The notes beneath the pieces were generated by a model, which was not told the DNA's origin, made no database searches, and saw nothing but the letters and a program-made list of their open reading frames with translations. A stretch of 64,000 nucleotides of DNA from contig NZ_VIKR01000002.1 of the NCBI RefSeq assembly GCF_007004765.1, forward strand, positions 186,001 through 250,000, written 5' to 3'. The stretch comes from Aliikangiella marina (GTDB taxonomy: Bacteria > Pseudomonadota > Gammaproteobacteria > Enterobacterales > Kangiellaceae). The position numbers were made by a program, and so were the translations under genes. Below, piece after piece: positions 35,204-44,218 of this stretch (positions are counted from its first letter, which is position 1; each line of letters opens with the position of its first letter).

Positions 35204-35710
35204 GTGGCTTTGATAGAAACTGATCGTTTGATTCTCAGAGATTTCACCTTGGATGATGCTGCTTTTGTTTTGAATCTCGTGAATGAGCCCTCCTGGTTAG
35301 AAAATATCGGCGACAAAAATGTCCACAATTTGCAAGACGCAGAAGATTATATCCTCAATGGCCCAATGAAGAGCTATCAAGAGAATGGCTATGGCCTTTA
35401 CATGGCTGAGTTGAAATTGAAATCGGTGCCGGTCGGAATGTGTGGATTGGTCAAACGCGATTTTTTTGTCGAGCCGGATGTTGGATTTGCTTTTCTCCCA
35501 GAGTACTGGGGACTGGGGTTTGCATCTGAATCTGCAAAAGCGGTCCTGGAATTCGCGCGGGATGAACTGAGTATCGATAGAGTTCTTGGCATCACCAATA
35601 TTGATAATCGTGGCTCGATGCGAGTACTTGAAAAAATTGGACTTAAGTACGACAAAATTGTCGATCTCCCAGGGTATCAAGAGCAGAGCCGATTGTTTAT
35701 CCCCAAGTAA
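35204..35710 (+). CDS. GNAT acetyltransferase, RimJ/RimL type
   Basis: A 168-residue acetyl-CoA-dependent N-acetyltransferase starting at GTG (AAAGGAG 6 bases upstream). ETDRLILRDFTLDDAAFV is the classic start of the Acetyltransf_3 group (RimJ/RimL/YjaB-like); the acetyl-CoA pyrophosphate loop is EYWGLGFASE. The target may be a ribosomal protein N terminus or a small molecule; not known. Confidence 0.9.
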   Translation: MALIETDRLILRDFTLDDAAFVLNLVNEPSWLENIGDKNVHNLQDAEDYILNGPMKSYQENGYGLYMAELKLKSVPVGMCGLVKRDFFVEPDVGFAFLPEYWGLGFASESAKAVLEFARDELSIDRVLGITNIDNRGSMRVLEKIGLKYDKIVDLPGYQEQSRLFIPK

Positions 35711-36088
35711 GCTCACTTGTCATTATGCTTATGATAATTTGAGGTAGCTTTGTACGCAAAATCAAAATCAAAATCAAAAAAATAGAAATAAAAATTAAAA
35801 GTTAAAAGTTAAAGCATCTCGCCATGATTAACCTTTCCGGCCAATGTTCTTGAGCTATGCTCGCCGTAGTTAAAGTTTACGAATATATTTGTCTGAATGT
35901 TACAAAATTCGTTTTAATTCGAGGCTAATTATAAAAACCGCATAGTTTTTAAGGACTTAATAAATTGTAATTGTGAATCAAATAGTTAGCCCATATCCAG
36001 TTATGTAGATATTTTAATTGTCTCTTGGTTTCACAAAGCGTAAACTGAAATGACAGAAGTTTGAATATTGACGTAAATTGGAGTGCGA
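35711..36088. other. AT-rich intergenic stretch with simple repeats
   Basis: No gene is seen. At 35758-35811 there are runs of AAAATC and AAAAGTT-type units (AAAATCAAAATCAAAATC, then AAAAGTTAAAAGTTAAAG), probably slippage-prone. The promoter of the next gene should be near the right end, but I cannot assign it. Confidence 0.5.
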
Positions 36089-37324
36089 ATGATATATCCG
36101 CAGCAAGTCTTCAATAAACTAAAAGTGATAGCTAAAGCCTGTTTTACACAACGAATTGGTTTTGGTACCGCTACGTTCATTTCGGCAACGTTGCTTATCG
36201 CTGGTTGCGCGACCACTCAAACTACCGAAACGCAATATATTCAAGAGCAAATTCCTGTCGTTTTTTACGACGAGTTCGGTGAAAAGCCGCAACTTATTAG
36301 TTACGACGAAATCTTCACACTGACTCGAGCACAACAAAGAGATTTCAATCGATTTCGAAACTCACCAGCGAATAAAGACTCGCTCTCAAATCGAGTGGTA
36401 GCCGAATACATCGACAAATTTATTGAAGGATTTAATTATCATAGCAAAACATTTTCTGCTTCCGAATCCGCTACGCTGAAAGAAGGCAATTGTTTGTCGC
36501 TGGCCATTTTGACGACTGCAGTGTCGAGGCTTGCACGAGTAGAGGTTGGTTATGAATTGATGCATTCCACGCCAGTGTTTGAAAAGCAAGGCAATACGAT
36601 ACTCAGTTCAGAGCACATTCGAAGCGTACTTCATCAACCTTTGACATCTGAAGAGATGAGTTATGAGTTAATTTTTCAGCCGGTGATTCGCGTTGATTAC
36701 TTTCCTATTGATTCGGGGCACGTAAAACGCAAAGTGAAAGAAACTGAATTTGTCTCAATGTATTTCCGAAACAAAGCGGCGGAAGCCATCGTAGCCGAGA
36801 ACTACCAAGCAGCGTTTTGGTTTGCCATTGAGTCTTTAGATTATGCACCTGACAACCCTCATACCATCAACATTTTAGCGCTCGTTTATGAACGAGCAGG
36901 TTACAAGGCTGATGCCGAAAAAATATATAGTTATGGGATTAGACATTCTCAAGACAAGCTTGACTTGTTAACCAATTATCGGAATTTTCTAGTGTCCGAA
37001 AAAAGGATTGATGAAGCAAAAGCCTTGGAGAATCAAATTGGTGGCCTTGAAGACCAAAATCCATTCGATTGGCTAGAGTTAGCTGAGGAGGCACTTGCTA
37101 AAGGTCAACTCAACAATGCAGAAAAATATTACCAAAAAATGATTGATGTCGCGCCTTATCTTCATCATGGTTACTCTGGGCTTAGTCGAGTCGCTTTTGC
37201 TCGTGGGCATCATAATAAAGCACGACGTTATTTGAATAATGCGATTGAGCGAACTTTCGAACCCGAAACTCGTAGCTTATACGAAGCTAAGATGTCGGCT
37301 TTGATAGGTTATGAGGTTGACTGA
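36089..37324 (+). CDS. Transglutaminase-like/TPR lipoprotein, copy 1
   Basis: A 411-residue lipoprotein; the ATG at 36089 follows GGAG at 5 bases, and the signal ends ATLLIAGC. The first half has the transglutaminase-like sequence KEGNCLSLAILTTA (Cys135), His176 in SEHIRSVL and Asp203 in VDYFPI, the order and spacing of a Cys-His-Asp catalytic triad. From about residue 230, TPR-like repeats follow (NPHTINILALVYERAGYKADAEKIY). The next gene is a paralogue with the same layout and spacing. A peptide-bond or isopeptide activity in the envelope is possible but unproven. Confidence 0.8.
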   Translation: MIYPQQVFNKLKVIAKACFTQRIGFGTATFISATLLIAGCATTQTTETQYIQEQIPVVFYDEFGEKPQLISYDEIFTLTRAQQRDFNRFRNSPANKDSLSNRVVAEYIDKFIEGFNYHSKTFSASESATLKEGNCLSLAILTTAVSRLARVEVGYELMHSTPVFEKQGNTILSSEHIRSVLHQPLTSEEMSYELIFQPVIRVDYFPIDSGHVKRKVKETEFVSMYFRNKAAEAIVAENYQAAFWFAIESLDYAPDNPHTINILALVYERAGYKADAEKIYSYGIRHSQDKLDLLTNYRNFLVSEKRIDEAKALENQIGGLEDQNPFDWLELAEEALAKGQLNNAEKYYQKMIDVAPYLHHGYSGLSRVAFARGHHNKARRYLNNAIERTFEPETRSLYEAKMSALIGYEVD

Positions 37325-37428
37325 CGATTGGATACGCTAAAATCAACAAAAATAAATTTACTAAGGAGCTATCATAAGGAGTAGTGGGAAACCTAAAAAA
37401 GGGTCGACTTAACGTGAGGTGTAATACC

Positions 37429-38661
37429 ATGTTATTCAAACAAGTTAAAGCAGCGTTGTTCGAAAGCTGCGTCGCTCGTGGCAAAAAAATATTGGTTTTA
37501 TCTGCGGCTGTTTTGATCACTGCCTGCGCGAGTACGAGTCAGAAAAATCTTGTCGAATCGCAGGACAGCACTCCCCAAAATGCTCCGATCGCTTACTACC
37601 CTATCTTTGGGGAAAGACCAGAAATGGTAACTCCCGATGAACTTTTTAAATTAACGCCAGAACAAGAAGAACGGTTCTTAAAGTTTTATCACTCGCCGTA
37701 TCAAGCTAATCTATATGGCCATCGCCGAGTTGTTAAGTTTATTAAACAATATATTGATGGTTTTAATTTCCACTCAGATACGCTGATTGCGACAGATTCG
37801 CTTGAGCAAAAACGCGGCAATTGTTTGACGCTCGGCATCTTAACTACCGCCCTGACGCGGGTTGCCGATATTGAAGTCGGTTACGAATTGATGCAGGCGC
37901 CTCCCATTTATCAACGAAAGGGAAGGGTCGTGACGAGTTCGCAGCACGTTAGAAGCATATTGTATCGACCATCCGATCAACAGAAAATATCGACCGTGTT
38001 TATGTTTCAACCGGTAGTTAAACTCGACTATTTTCCTACCAGGGGCGCTCGCGTAAAACGAAGAGTCAGTGAATACGAGTTTATCTCAATGTTCTACCGA
38101 AATTTAGCGGGCGACGCACTCGCAGACGAAGAGTTAGTCAATGCTTATTGGTATATTGTGGAGTCGTTAAAGTATGATGATGATAATGCACATTCAACCA
38201 ATATTTTAGCACTTGTTTATGATCGAATGGGCTTTGCTGAGGATGCTGAAAAGCTTTATCGATATGGTATTGAAAAAACCGATGAAAAGTTAGAAATTTT
38301 AAGTAACTATCATAAGTTTTTGTTAAGACACAAACGCTATGCTGAAGCTAAAGAAATCAAGTATGAGATCACTAAAATCGATCAGCCTAATCCATTTGAT
38401 TGGTTAGAACTCGCGGATCGAGAGTTTAACTTTGGCGATCGTTCTCAAGCCAAGCTCTACTACCGAAAGGTTATTGAATTAGCGCCTTATCTTCACGACG
38501 GCTATTTTGGTGTGAGCAAGATTGAGTTTCTCGAAGGCAATTACTCAAGAGCGGAAAAACATCTACAAAAAGCGCTTGAGCGAGCCTTTGAAGATGACAC
38601 CAAAAACCTGTATCGAGCCAAGCTGTTTGCTTTGGGAAGCTACGTTGATGGCGGCAATTGA
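37429..38661 (+). CDS. Transglutaminase-like/TPR lipoprotein, copy 2
   Basis: A 410-residue paralogue of the preceding gene, 104 bases downstream. The ATG at 37429 follows GAGG at 9 bases; a GTG at 37384 is rejected since the signal MLFKQVKAALFESCVARGKK...VLITAC starts later. The core is RGNCLTLGILTTA (Cys132), SQHVRSILY (His173) and LDYFPT (Asp200), with the Cys-His spacing of 41 and His-Asp spacing of 27 the same as in copy 1. TPR repeats form the C-terminal half. The conserved triad in both copies argues for real enzymes rather than pseudo-enzymes. Confidence 0.8.
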   Translation: MLFKQVKAALFESCVARGKKILVLSAAVLITACASTSQKNLVESQDSTPQNAPIAYYPIFGERPEMVTPDELFKLTPEQEERFLKFYHSPYQANLYGHRRVVKFIKQYIDGFNFHSDTLIATDSLEQKRGNCLTLGILTTALTRVADIEVGYELMQAPPIYQRKGRVVTSSQHVRSILYRPSDQQKISTVFMFQPVVKLDYFPTRGARVKRRVSEYEFISMFYRNLAGDALADEELVNAYWYIVESLKYDDDNAHSTNILALVYDRMGFAEDAEKLYRYGIEKTDEKLEILSNYHKFLLRHKRYAEAKEIKYEITKIDQPNPFDWLELADREFNFGDRSQAKLYYRKVIELAPYLHDGYFGVSKIEFLEGNYSRAEKHLQKALERAFEDDTKNLYRAKLFALGSYVDGGN

Positions 38662-38795
38662 TAACCTGTTCTCGGGTAGCTAATGTCGATAAAATAAGAA
38701 CATAAACGATATGCTTTGAAGTAATCGATGAAGCCTGCCGTTCGCGCTGTCCAGCAAAAAGTCGAGCGCGTGGACTAAACTCCCACATAAAAATA

Positions 38796-38823
38796 TGACA
38801 AATGTCACCTGGCATTGGTGACA
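38796..38823. promoter_or_regulatory. TGACA/TGTCA repeats upstream of the ABC/two-component operon
   Basis: TGACA-AA-TGTCA (38796-38807) forms one inverted repeat; GTCACC (38804-38809) also pairs with GGTGAC (38817-38822) to make a second one of 7-bp arms. The cluster is 70-97 bases before the first gene of the operon. NarL/DesR-type regulators bind short inverted repeats at such positions, so it may be the operator for the regulator encoded in the same operon. Confidence 0.4.
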
Positions 38824-38892
38824 GAAGACAATTATCTCCGCTAGCCAATTAATCCACAATGGACCTGTGATTCATGACAACAGGACATTGAA

Positions 38893-39813
38893 ATGGGCAT
38901 TCCTACGTGTAATACCATCGCTGCGATAGAAAATGTTGCTAAAACCTACGGTGATTTTGTCGCATTAGATAATATTAACCTCAACCTCAACCTCAATCGT
39001 GGTGAAATTCTCTCAATACTCGGCCCTAATGGCGCCGGAAAAACAACGCTGATTAATCTAATGCTCGGTCGATTGAGCTTTGCGAATGGTTCGATCAATG
39101 TGTTTGGCCTCAAGCCCGGTAGCTTGGCGCTTAAGCGTCTTTGTGGCGCGATGCTGCAAGTTGCTGATTTACCAGAAACATTGACAGTCAAAGAGCATAT
39201 TCATCTATTTCAAAGTTATTATGGCGCTCCGATGAGTTACCAAAAAGTTATTGAGTATGCTGGCCTATCTGAAATTGAGTCGAAACTCACCAAGGGATTA
39301 TCGGGAGGACAAAAGCAAAGAGTATTATTTGCACTTGCGATCTGTGGGAATCCGAAGTTGCTATTTTTAGACGAGCCAACAGTCGGAATGGATGTCGAAG
39401 CACGGCATGCATTGTGGAAAGCCATTCAAGACTTAAAGGCTCAGGGCACGAGTATTATTTTAACAACCCATTATTTAGAAGAAGCTGATTTTCTTTCCGA
39501 TCGAATAGTCATGCTTAATCAAGGACGAATCATTCAAGAGGGTTCGCCGGAGCAAATAAAGGCGCAAGTGAATACTCAAAAAATCCGTTTTACAGCCGAA
39601 GTGGATATTGCTGTATTAGCGACACTCAATTCCGTTAAACGAGCAACCCAAGACAAGCATTTTTTTGAATTACAGTCGTCGAACGCAAGCGCGACGCTTC
39701 AGCATCTTTTCAACAAAACAAAGACGGTTGAACAGTTAACCGTAACGAGCGCGGGATTAGAGGAAGCTTTTTTACAACTTAACCGTGAGCAAAATAACTC
39801 AGTTCAACAATAA
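38893..39813 (+). CDS. ABC transporter ATP-binding protein
   Basis: A 306-residue nucleotide-binding subunit, with Walker A GPNGAGKTT (44-52), signature LSGGQKQR, Walker B LLFLDEP and the H-loop TTHYLEEADFL. The C-terminal extension is of the kind found in ABC-2 export systems (DrrA/CcmA-like). It is first in a five-gene operon; the permease follows 12 bases later. A triple repeat of AACCTC in the coding sequence gives the odd stretch NLNLNLN before Walker A. Confidence 0.95.
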   Translation: MGIPTCNTIAAIENVAKTYGDFVALDNINLNLNLNRGEILSILGPNGAGKTTLINLMLGRLSFANGSINVFGLKPGSLALKRLCGAMLQVADLPETLTVKEHIHLFQSYYGAPMSYQKVIEYAGLSEIESKLTKGLSGGQKQRVLFALAICGNPKLLFLDEPTVGMDVEARHALWKAIQDLKAQGTSIILTTHYLEEADFLSDRIVMLNQGRIIQEGSPEQIKAQVNTQKIRFTAEVDIAVLATLNSVKRATQDKHFFELQSSNASATLQHLFNKTKTVEQLTVTSAGLEEAFLQLNREQNNSVQQ

Positions 39814-39825
39814 AGGAGTTCTAAA

Positions 39826-40614
39826 ATGGATAACTTAGTGCTAACTGCGGACGATATTAACACGAAGCAACCGTCAATTATTAATATCTATCTGATGGAG
39901 TCAAAGTCTGAATTACTTCGACTTTTCAGAACCCCTGGCTTTTACTTACCGACATTATTATTTCCAATGATGTTTTATCTTTTTTTTGGTGTCATTTTCT
40001 CCATGAATCCTGCGACGATGCCAACATACTTATTGGCAACTTATAGCGCTTTTGGCGTTATTGGACCGGCGCTATTTTCTTTTGGCGTGGGTATTGCCGT
40101 TGAAAGAGGGCAAGGTTGGTTTGACATCAAGGAAGCTTCGCCGATGCCGGCGAGCGCCTATATCATTAGTCGAATCAGCGTGACCATTGTTTTCTCTTTA
40201 GTCGTGATAGCCTTATTATTTGCATTGGGTGCGATCTTTGGCGGGGTTCGTCTATATACGACTCAATGGTTATTACTCGCAGGGGTATTGATAATCGGAA
40301 GCCTGCCTTTTTGTGCAATCGGCCTCGCTTTAGGGTTGTATTGTAAATCGAATAGTGCACCGGCTGTCGTCAACCTTATTTATTTACCCATGGGTTTTTT
40401 ATCAGGGCTGTGGATGCCAATCAATTTCTTTCCGCAACTAATGCAGGATGCCGCTAACTTATTACCCGCCTATCATTTTGCGCAATTAAGTTTAAAGGTC
40501 ATCGATATGGATGTTGGTGCAAATATCTGGATACACCTTGCTGTAATGCTGGCCTACTTCGCAGTATTTATGACTCTAGCGGCAAAAGCTTACTATAAAA
40601 AAGATAAGCAATAA
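39826..40614 (+). CDS. ABC-2 type transporter permease
   Basis: A 262-residue protein with six hydrophobic membrane segments and the ABC-2 signature LPMGFLSGLWMPINFFP near residue 190. AGGAG lies 7 bases before the ATG at 39826. With the ATPase it forms an exporter of the DesK/DesR-linked kind (compare YvfR-YvfS of Bacillus). The transported compound is unknown. Confidence 0.93.
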   Translation: MDNLVLTADDINTKQPSIINIYLMESKSELLRLFRTPGFYLPTLLFPMMFYLFFGVIFSMNPATMPTYLLATYSAFGVIGPALFSFGVGIAVERGQGWFDIKEASPMPASAYIISRISVTIVFSLVVIALLFALGAIFGGVRLYTTQWLLLAGVLIIGSLPFCAIGLALGLYCKSNSAPAVVNLIYLPMGFLSGLWMPINFFPQLMQDAANLLPAYHFAQLSLKVIDMDVGANIWIHLAVMLAYFAVFMTLAAKAYYKKDKQ

Positions 40615-40628
40615 TAGGAGACGATAAG

Positions 40629-42455
40629 ATGAAAGCTAAGATATTTATTATATTCATTCTTCTGTTCGTTTTTTTCTGGTGGTTACCGGAGCCTGAAGAG
40701 CAAGTCGATAACAAAAAAAGTGACGTATTCCAAACTCTCAATGCGAGCTTCATAATCAGCAACGCCAATATTTATGATGGATTTGAAATGCATAAAAGTA
40801 GCAGCATTCTTGTAGAAAATAATCGAGTTATAAAAATTGCACCATCAATTGATAACCCAAGTGATTATCCAGTTTATAACGCAGCAGGAAAAGCGTTAGT
40901 ACCAGGTCTTATAGATGCTCACACCCATGTTTGGGGGGGAGCGCTTTCACAGGCATTAAATTTTGGTGTAACGACCGAGTTAGATATGTTTACGTCACCC
41001 GAGTCAGCGAAACCTCACTTAATCTCTCGCACTCGTATCGACAATACACAACAAGCGGATCTGTTCTCTGCGACAATATTAGCCACTGCACCGGGCGGTC
41101 ATGGAACTGAGTATGGAATGGAAATTCCAGTTCTATCATCGGTTGATCAAGTGGCTGATTTTGTAAACAACAGAGTGAACGATGGTGCTGATTACATCAA
41201 GGCGGTTTACAATGCGAAACAAGCTAAGCGACAACATTTTCCCTCCATCAGTTTAGAAATACTTGAAGCGTTAGCAAAGGAATCAAGTCGACAAAACAAG
41301 ATGCTAGTTGTTCACGTTGATAATCTAATCTCGGCGAAACATGCGATAGCTGCGGGGGCTAGTGGAATTATTCATAGCTTCATGGATACGGTTGCAGACG
41401 ATGAGCTGATCGAACTAATGAAACAAGCTGAAGCTTTTATCATTCCGACTTTCGCGGTGCAAGCCTCAATAAGTGGTCATAGTCGTGGTAAGGATTTGGC
41501 TGAAGTTTCAGCAATGAAAGCATTTATGTCGCCGATGCAAACCCAACAGTTGAATGTTAACTTTGCGAATTTTGGTATCCCTCAATCGGCATTTCGCAAC
41601 TCTCAGCGGACGGTTTTAAAATTACACAAGGCCGGCATTGTGGTTTTAGCGGGTAGCGATGCGCCTAACCCAGGAACCACTCATGGAGTCAGCCTGCACG
41701 ATGAGTTGGCTTGGCTCGTAGAGTCCGGCTTAACACCAGAGCAGGCGTTACATGCTGCCACCGGTGCGGTAAGTCGAGTTTTTCCTGTGGGTTCTCGCGG
41801 AACGTTGCAACCTGGTGCGTTAGCATCGATGGTTCTGATTGGTGGAGATCCGCTTAGCAATATTGCAGACTCGCTAAATATTGAAGCTATATGGAAAAAT
41901 GGGGTCTATCATCAGAGAAAAGTTTATGATTTAGACCAGCGGTTTGAACCTCCGTTGGCGGCAGGTGAAATAAGCCGTTTTGAAGAAAGTGACGAATTGA
42001 CAAGTGTCGGCGCTGGAATTTCTGAATCGACCGATCAGCTGGCAGGAGGCAAGTCGGCCGTAACAAAACAGCTGGCAATGAGGGATGGTCAGAATCGCTA
42101 TTTAAAAGTTACTGGACAAGTCAATAAGGGCTTCTCATACCCTTGGAGTGGGATCACATTTGTACCCGGAAAAAGTTTTAGTGAAGGAGCAAACTTAAGC
42201 GAACTGGCCTATTTGGTTTTTGATGCCAAAGGGGAAGCTCATGCACAACCGCTATCTGTGTTACTATTCCAGACAGGCAGTTTCACGCCAGCGGTACATC
42301 AATTAAAGATTTCACGTGAATGGAAAACTTATAAAATACCACTTGCGGAATTTGAAGAAATTGATATTCGCCAAGTTGTTAATATTTCCATAGTAGCAAC
42401 CACACCGTTCGGCGACTTTGAATTCGGTCTTGATAATTTAAAGTTTGAAAAGTAG
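40629..42455 (+). CDS. Membrane-anchored amidohydrolase with C-terminal CIA30-like domain
   Basis: A 608-residue protein with one N-terminal membrane segment (KIFIIFILLFVFFWWLP). Residues 40-440 are an amidohydrolase of the HutI-like group, with HTH at His98 and His100, later His residues in VVHVDN and IHSFMD, and the Asp in GSDAPNPGTTHG. The last 150 residues (RYLKVTGQVNKGFSYPWSGI, FEFGLDNLKFE) resemble the CIA30 carbohydrate-binding-like beta-sandwich. It follows the permease by 14 bases, so it belongs to the operon; the transporter may export the protein's substrate or react to its product. Confidence 0.88.
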   Translation: MKAKIFIIFILLFVFFWWLPEPEEQVDNKKSDVFQTLNASFIISNANIYDGFEMHKSSSILVENNRVIKIAPSIDNPSDYPVYNAAGKALVPGLIDAHTHVWGGALSQALNFGVTTELDMFTSPESAKPHLISRTRIDNTQQADLFSATILATAPGGHGTEYGMEIPVLSSVDQVADFVNNRVNDGADYIKAVYNAKQAKRQHFPSISLEILEALAKESSRQNKMLVVHVDNLISAKHAIAAGASGIIHSFMDTVADDELIELMKQAEAFIIPTFAVQASISGHSRGKDLAEVSAMKAFMSPMQTQQLNVNFANFGIPQSAFRNSQRTVLKLHKAGIVVLAGSDAPNPGTTHGVSLHDELAWLVESGLTPEQALHAATGAVSRVFPVGSRGTLQPGALASMVLIGGDPLSNIADSLNIEAIWKNGVYHQRKVYDLDQRFEPPLAAGEISRFEESDELTSVGAGISESTDQLAGGKSAVTKQLAMRDGQNRYLKVTGQVNKGFSYPWSGITFVPGKSFSEGANLSELAYLVFDAKGEAHAQPLSVLLFQTGSFTPAVHQLKISREWKTYKIPLAEFEEIDIRQVVNISIVATTPFGDFEFGLDNLKFEK

Positions 42456-42464
42456 CAGAGATGA

Positions 42465-43589
42465 ATGGTTAATTTATTAAAAAAAATCGATGCGTTTCTT
42501 TTACCACCACAAGAAGAAATGCGATACGCCGCTTACGTTTGGTTAGTTTATTTGGCCATTTTTTTTGTCAGTCTCTATAACTTTCAGCGTAGCAATTATG
42601 GTACTGAACTTGCCATTGTTGGGACTTTAGCGTTTCTTTATTTTTATTTCCATGCTTACTGGGCAAATTCGCAAACGGTGGCATGGGATATTCTTGCGAT
42701 TGCGGCAATAGGTTCTGTTCTTGGGTACATAACGCCAGGTGCAAGTGTGTTTTTTGTATTTGCTGGTGCATTTTGTTGTCGTTTGGGAAAAGCCAAGAAA
42801 GCGGTTTTTGCACTAGCGATTATGGCTGTCTGGGTTGTCTTCTTGAGTTGGCTTTTCGATTTGTCTGCGTTTTTTTACATACCAGCAATTGGTTTTATGT
42901 GGATGATTGGGGGGATTAATATCTACCAATTTGAAATGGATAAAAAGAAAAAGGAACTCAAGCTTTCGCGAGAAGAGATCCGAACATTAGCGAAAACAGC
43001 CGAGAGAGAACGAATAGCCAGAGACTTGCATGATCTCATTGGGCATACTTTTTCTGTGATTACCCTGAAGGCAGAGCTTGCTGGGAAATTAATCAATAAG
43101 GATAATCAAAAAGCTAAAGATGAAATAAAAGAACTCGAAAACATTTCTCGTGATGCTTTGAAACAGGTGCGTGAAGTTGTAACGGGTTATCGCACGAGTG
43201 ACTTAAATACTGAGTTAGCTCACGCTAAGTATGTGTTAGAGAGTAATGATATTCAGTTTCAATACTCACTTGATGAATTTGAGCTCGATGATGCGACCAA
43301 TAAAGAGCTTGCAATCGTCTTAAAAGAATTAGTGACCAACGTTTTAAAACACTCGGGCGCCGATAAAGTTAGCGCAGAGATTTATCAACAATCAGGAGAT
43401 CTCGTGATGATCGTCCGGGATAATGGTAAAGGCCTGCATCAAGAGTTTGACAGCAAACATGCGACAAAAGGATTTGGCTTAACGGGTATTCAAGAGCGAG
43501 TCGCTAAACTGTCGGGTGTTTTCTCGGTCAGCTCTGATTCGGGCGCTTGTTTTCAGTTGAAAGTTCCACTTGAAGTATCTGGTAAGTAG
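42465..43589 (+). CDS. DesK-type sensor histidine kinase
   Basis: A 374-residue inner-membrane kinase. Residues about 18-155 hold five or six membrane segments, then a coiled linker, a HisKA_3 domain (ERIARDLHDLIGHTF, phospho-acceptor His189) and a GHKL ATPase (N box LKELVTNVLKHS, RDNGKGL, GFGLTGIQERV). Its membrane-embedded sensor without a periplasmic domain resembles DesK, which senses membrane fluidity. It is followed 2 bases later by its response regulator. Confidence 0.95.
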   Translation: MVNLLKKIDAFLLPPQEEMRYAAYVWLVYLAIFFVSLYNFQRSNYGTELAIVGTLAFLYFYFHAYWANSQTVAWDILAIAAIGSVLGYITPGASVFFVFAGAFCCRLGKAKKAVFALAIMAVWVVFLSWLFDLSAFFYIPAIGFMWMIGGINIYQFEMDKKKKELKLSREEIRTLAKTAERERIARDLHDLIGHTFSVITLKAELAGKLINKDNQKAKDEIKELENISRDALKQVREVVTGYRTSDLNTELAHAKYVLESNDIQFQYSLDEFELDDATNKELAIVLKELVTNVLKHSGADKVSAEIYQQSGDLVMIVRDNGKGLHQEFDSKHATKGFGLTGIQERVAKLSGVFSVSSDSGACFQLKVPLEVSGK

Positions 43590-43591
43590 TA

Positions 43592-44218
43592 ATGATTCGA
43601 CTTTTAATTGCAGAAGATCAAGCGATGCTATTAAGCACGCTCGCCACGCTTTTAGACTTGGAGGACGACATTGAAGTTGTCGAGCGAGCAAGCGATGGTG
43701 CAAGAGCGCTGGCTTACCTCAAGGAAAGCAACTTGGCAGCTTCCTCGCACAAGCAAGTCGATATCGTGGTGACTGACATCGAAATGCCTAAGCTCACTGG
43801 TATCGAGTTAGCGCAAGCGATTAGAGAGCAAGGTTGGCCAACCAAAGTGATCATACTAACGACTTTTTCTCGCGCGGGGTATCTACGCAGAGCCATGGAC
43901 GCTGGGGTAAAAGGTTACCTCTTAAAAGATTCGCCTTCCGATGAATTATTGACTGCAATTAGAAAAGTGGCCAAGGGCGGCCGTTCAATATCACCCGAGC
44001 TAATGCAAGATGCCTGGATTGAGATGGATCCATTGACAAATAAAGAGCGCCAAGCGCTGCGTTTGGCAAATCAGGGAGATACTACCGAGCAAATTGCCGA
44101 TAAATTACATTTGTCGGCTGGGACTGTGCGAAACTATCTCTCGTCGGCTGCAAGTAAGTTAAATGCCAAGAATCGTATAGAAGCTGCCCGAATAGCCCAC
44201 CAAAATGGTTGGTTGTAG
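43592..44218 (+). CDS. NarL/DesR-type response regulator
   Basis: A 208-residue regulator with receiver domain (Asp9, phospho-acceptor Asp62 in VTDIEMP, Lys in YLLKDSPSD) and a C-terminal LuxR-type HTH (LTNKERQALRLANQGDTTEQIADKLHLSAGTVRNYLS). It is the cognate partner of the kinase before it and probably controls its own operon, perhaps through the TGACA repeats upstream of 38893. Confidence 0.96.
   Translation: MIRLLIAEDQAMLLSTLATLLDLEDDIEVVERASDGARALAYLKESNLAASSHKQVDIVVTDIEMPKLTGIELAQAIREQGWPTKVIILTTFSRAGYLRRAMDAGVKGYLLKDSPSDELLTAIRKVAKGGRSISPELMQDAWIEMDPLTNKERQALRLANQGDTTEQIADKLHLSAGTVRNYLSSAASKLNAKNRIEAARIAHQNGWL

Noticed and set aside
35297-35716. 139-codon minus-strand frame opposite the GNAT gene
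   Set aside because: Fully antisense to a well-supported acetyltransferase gene with its own ribosome binding site.
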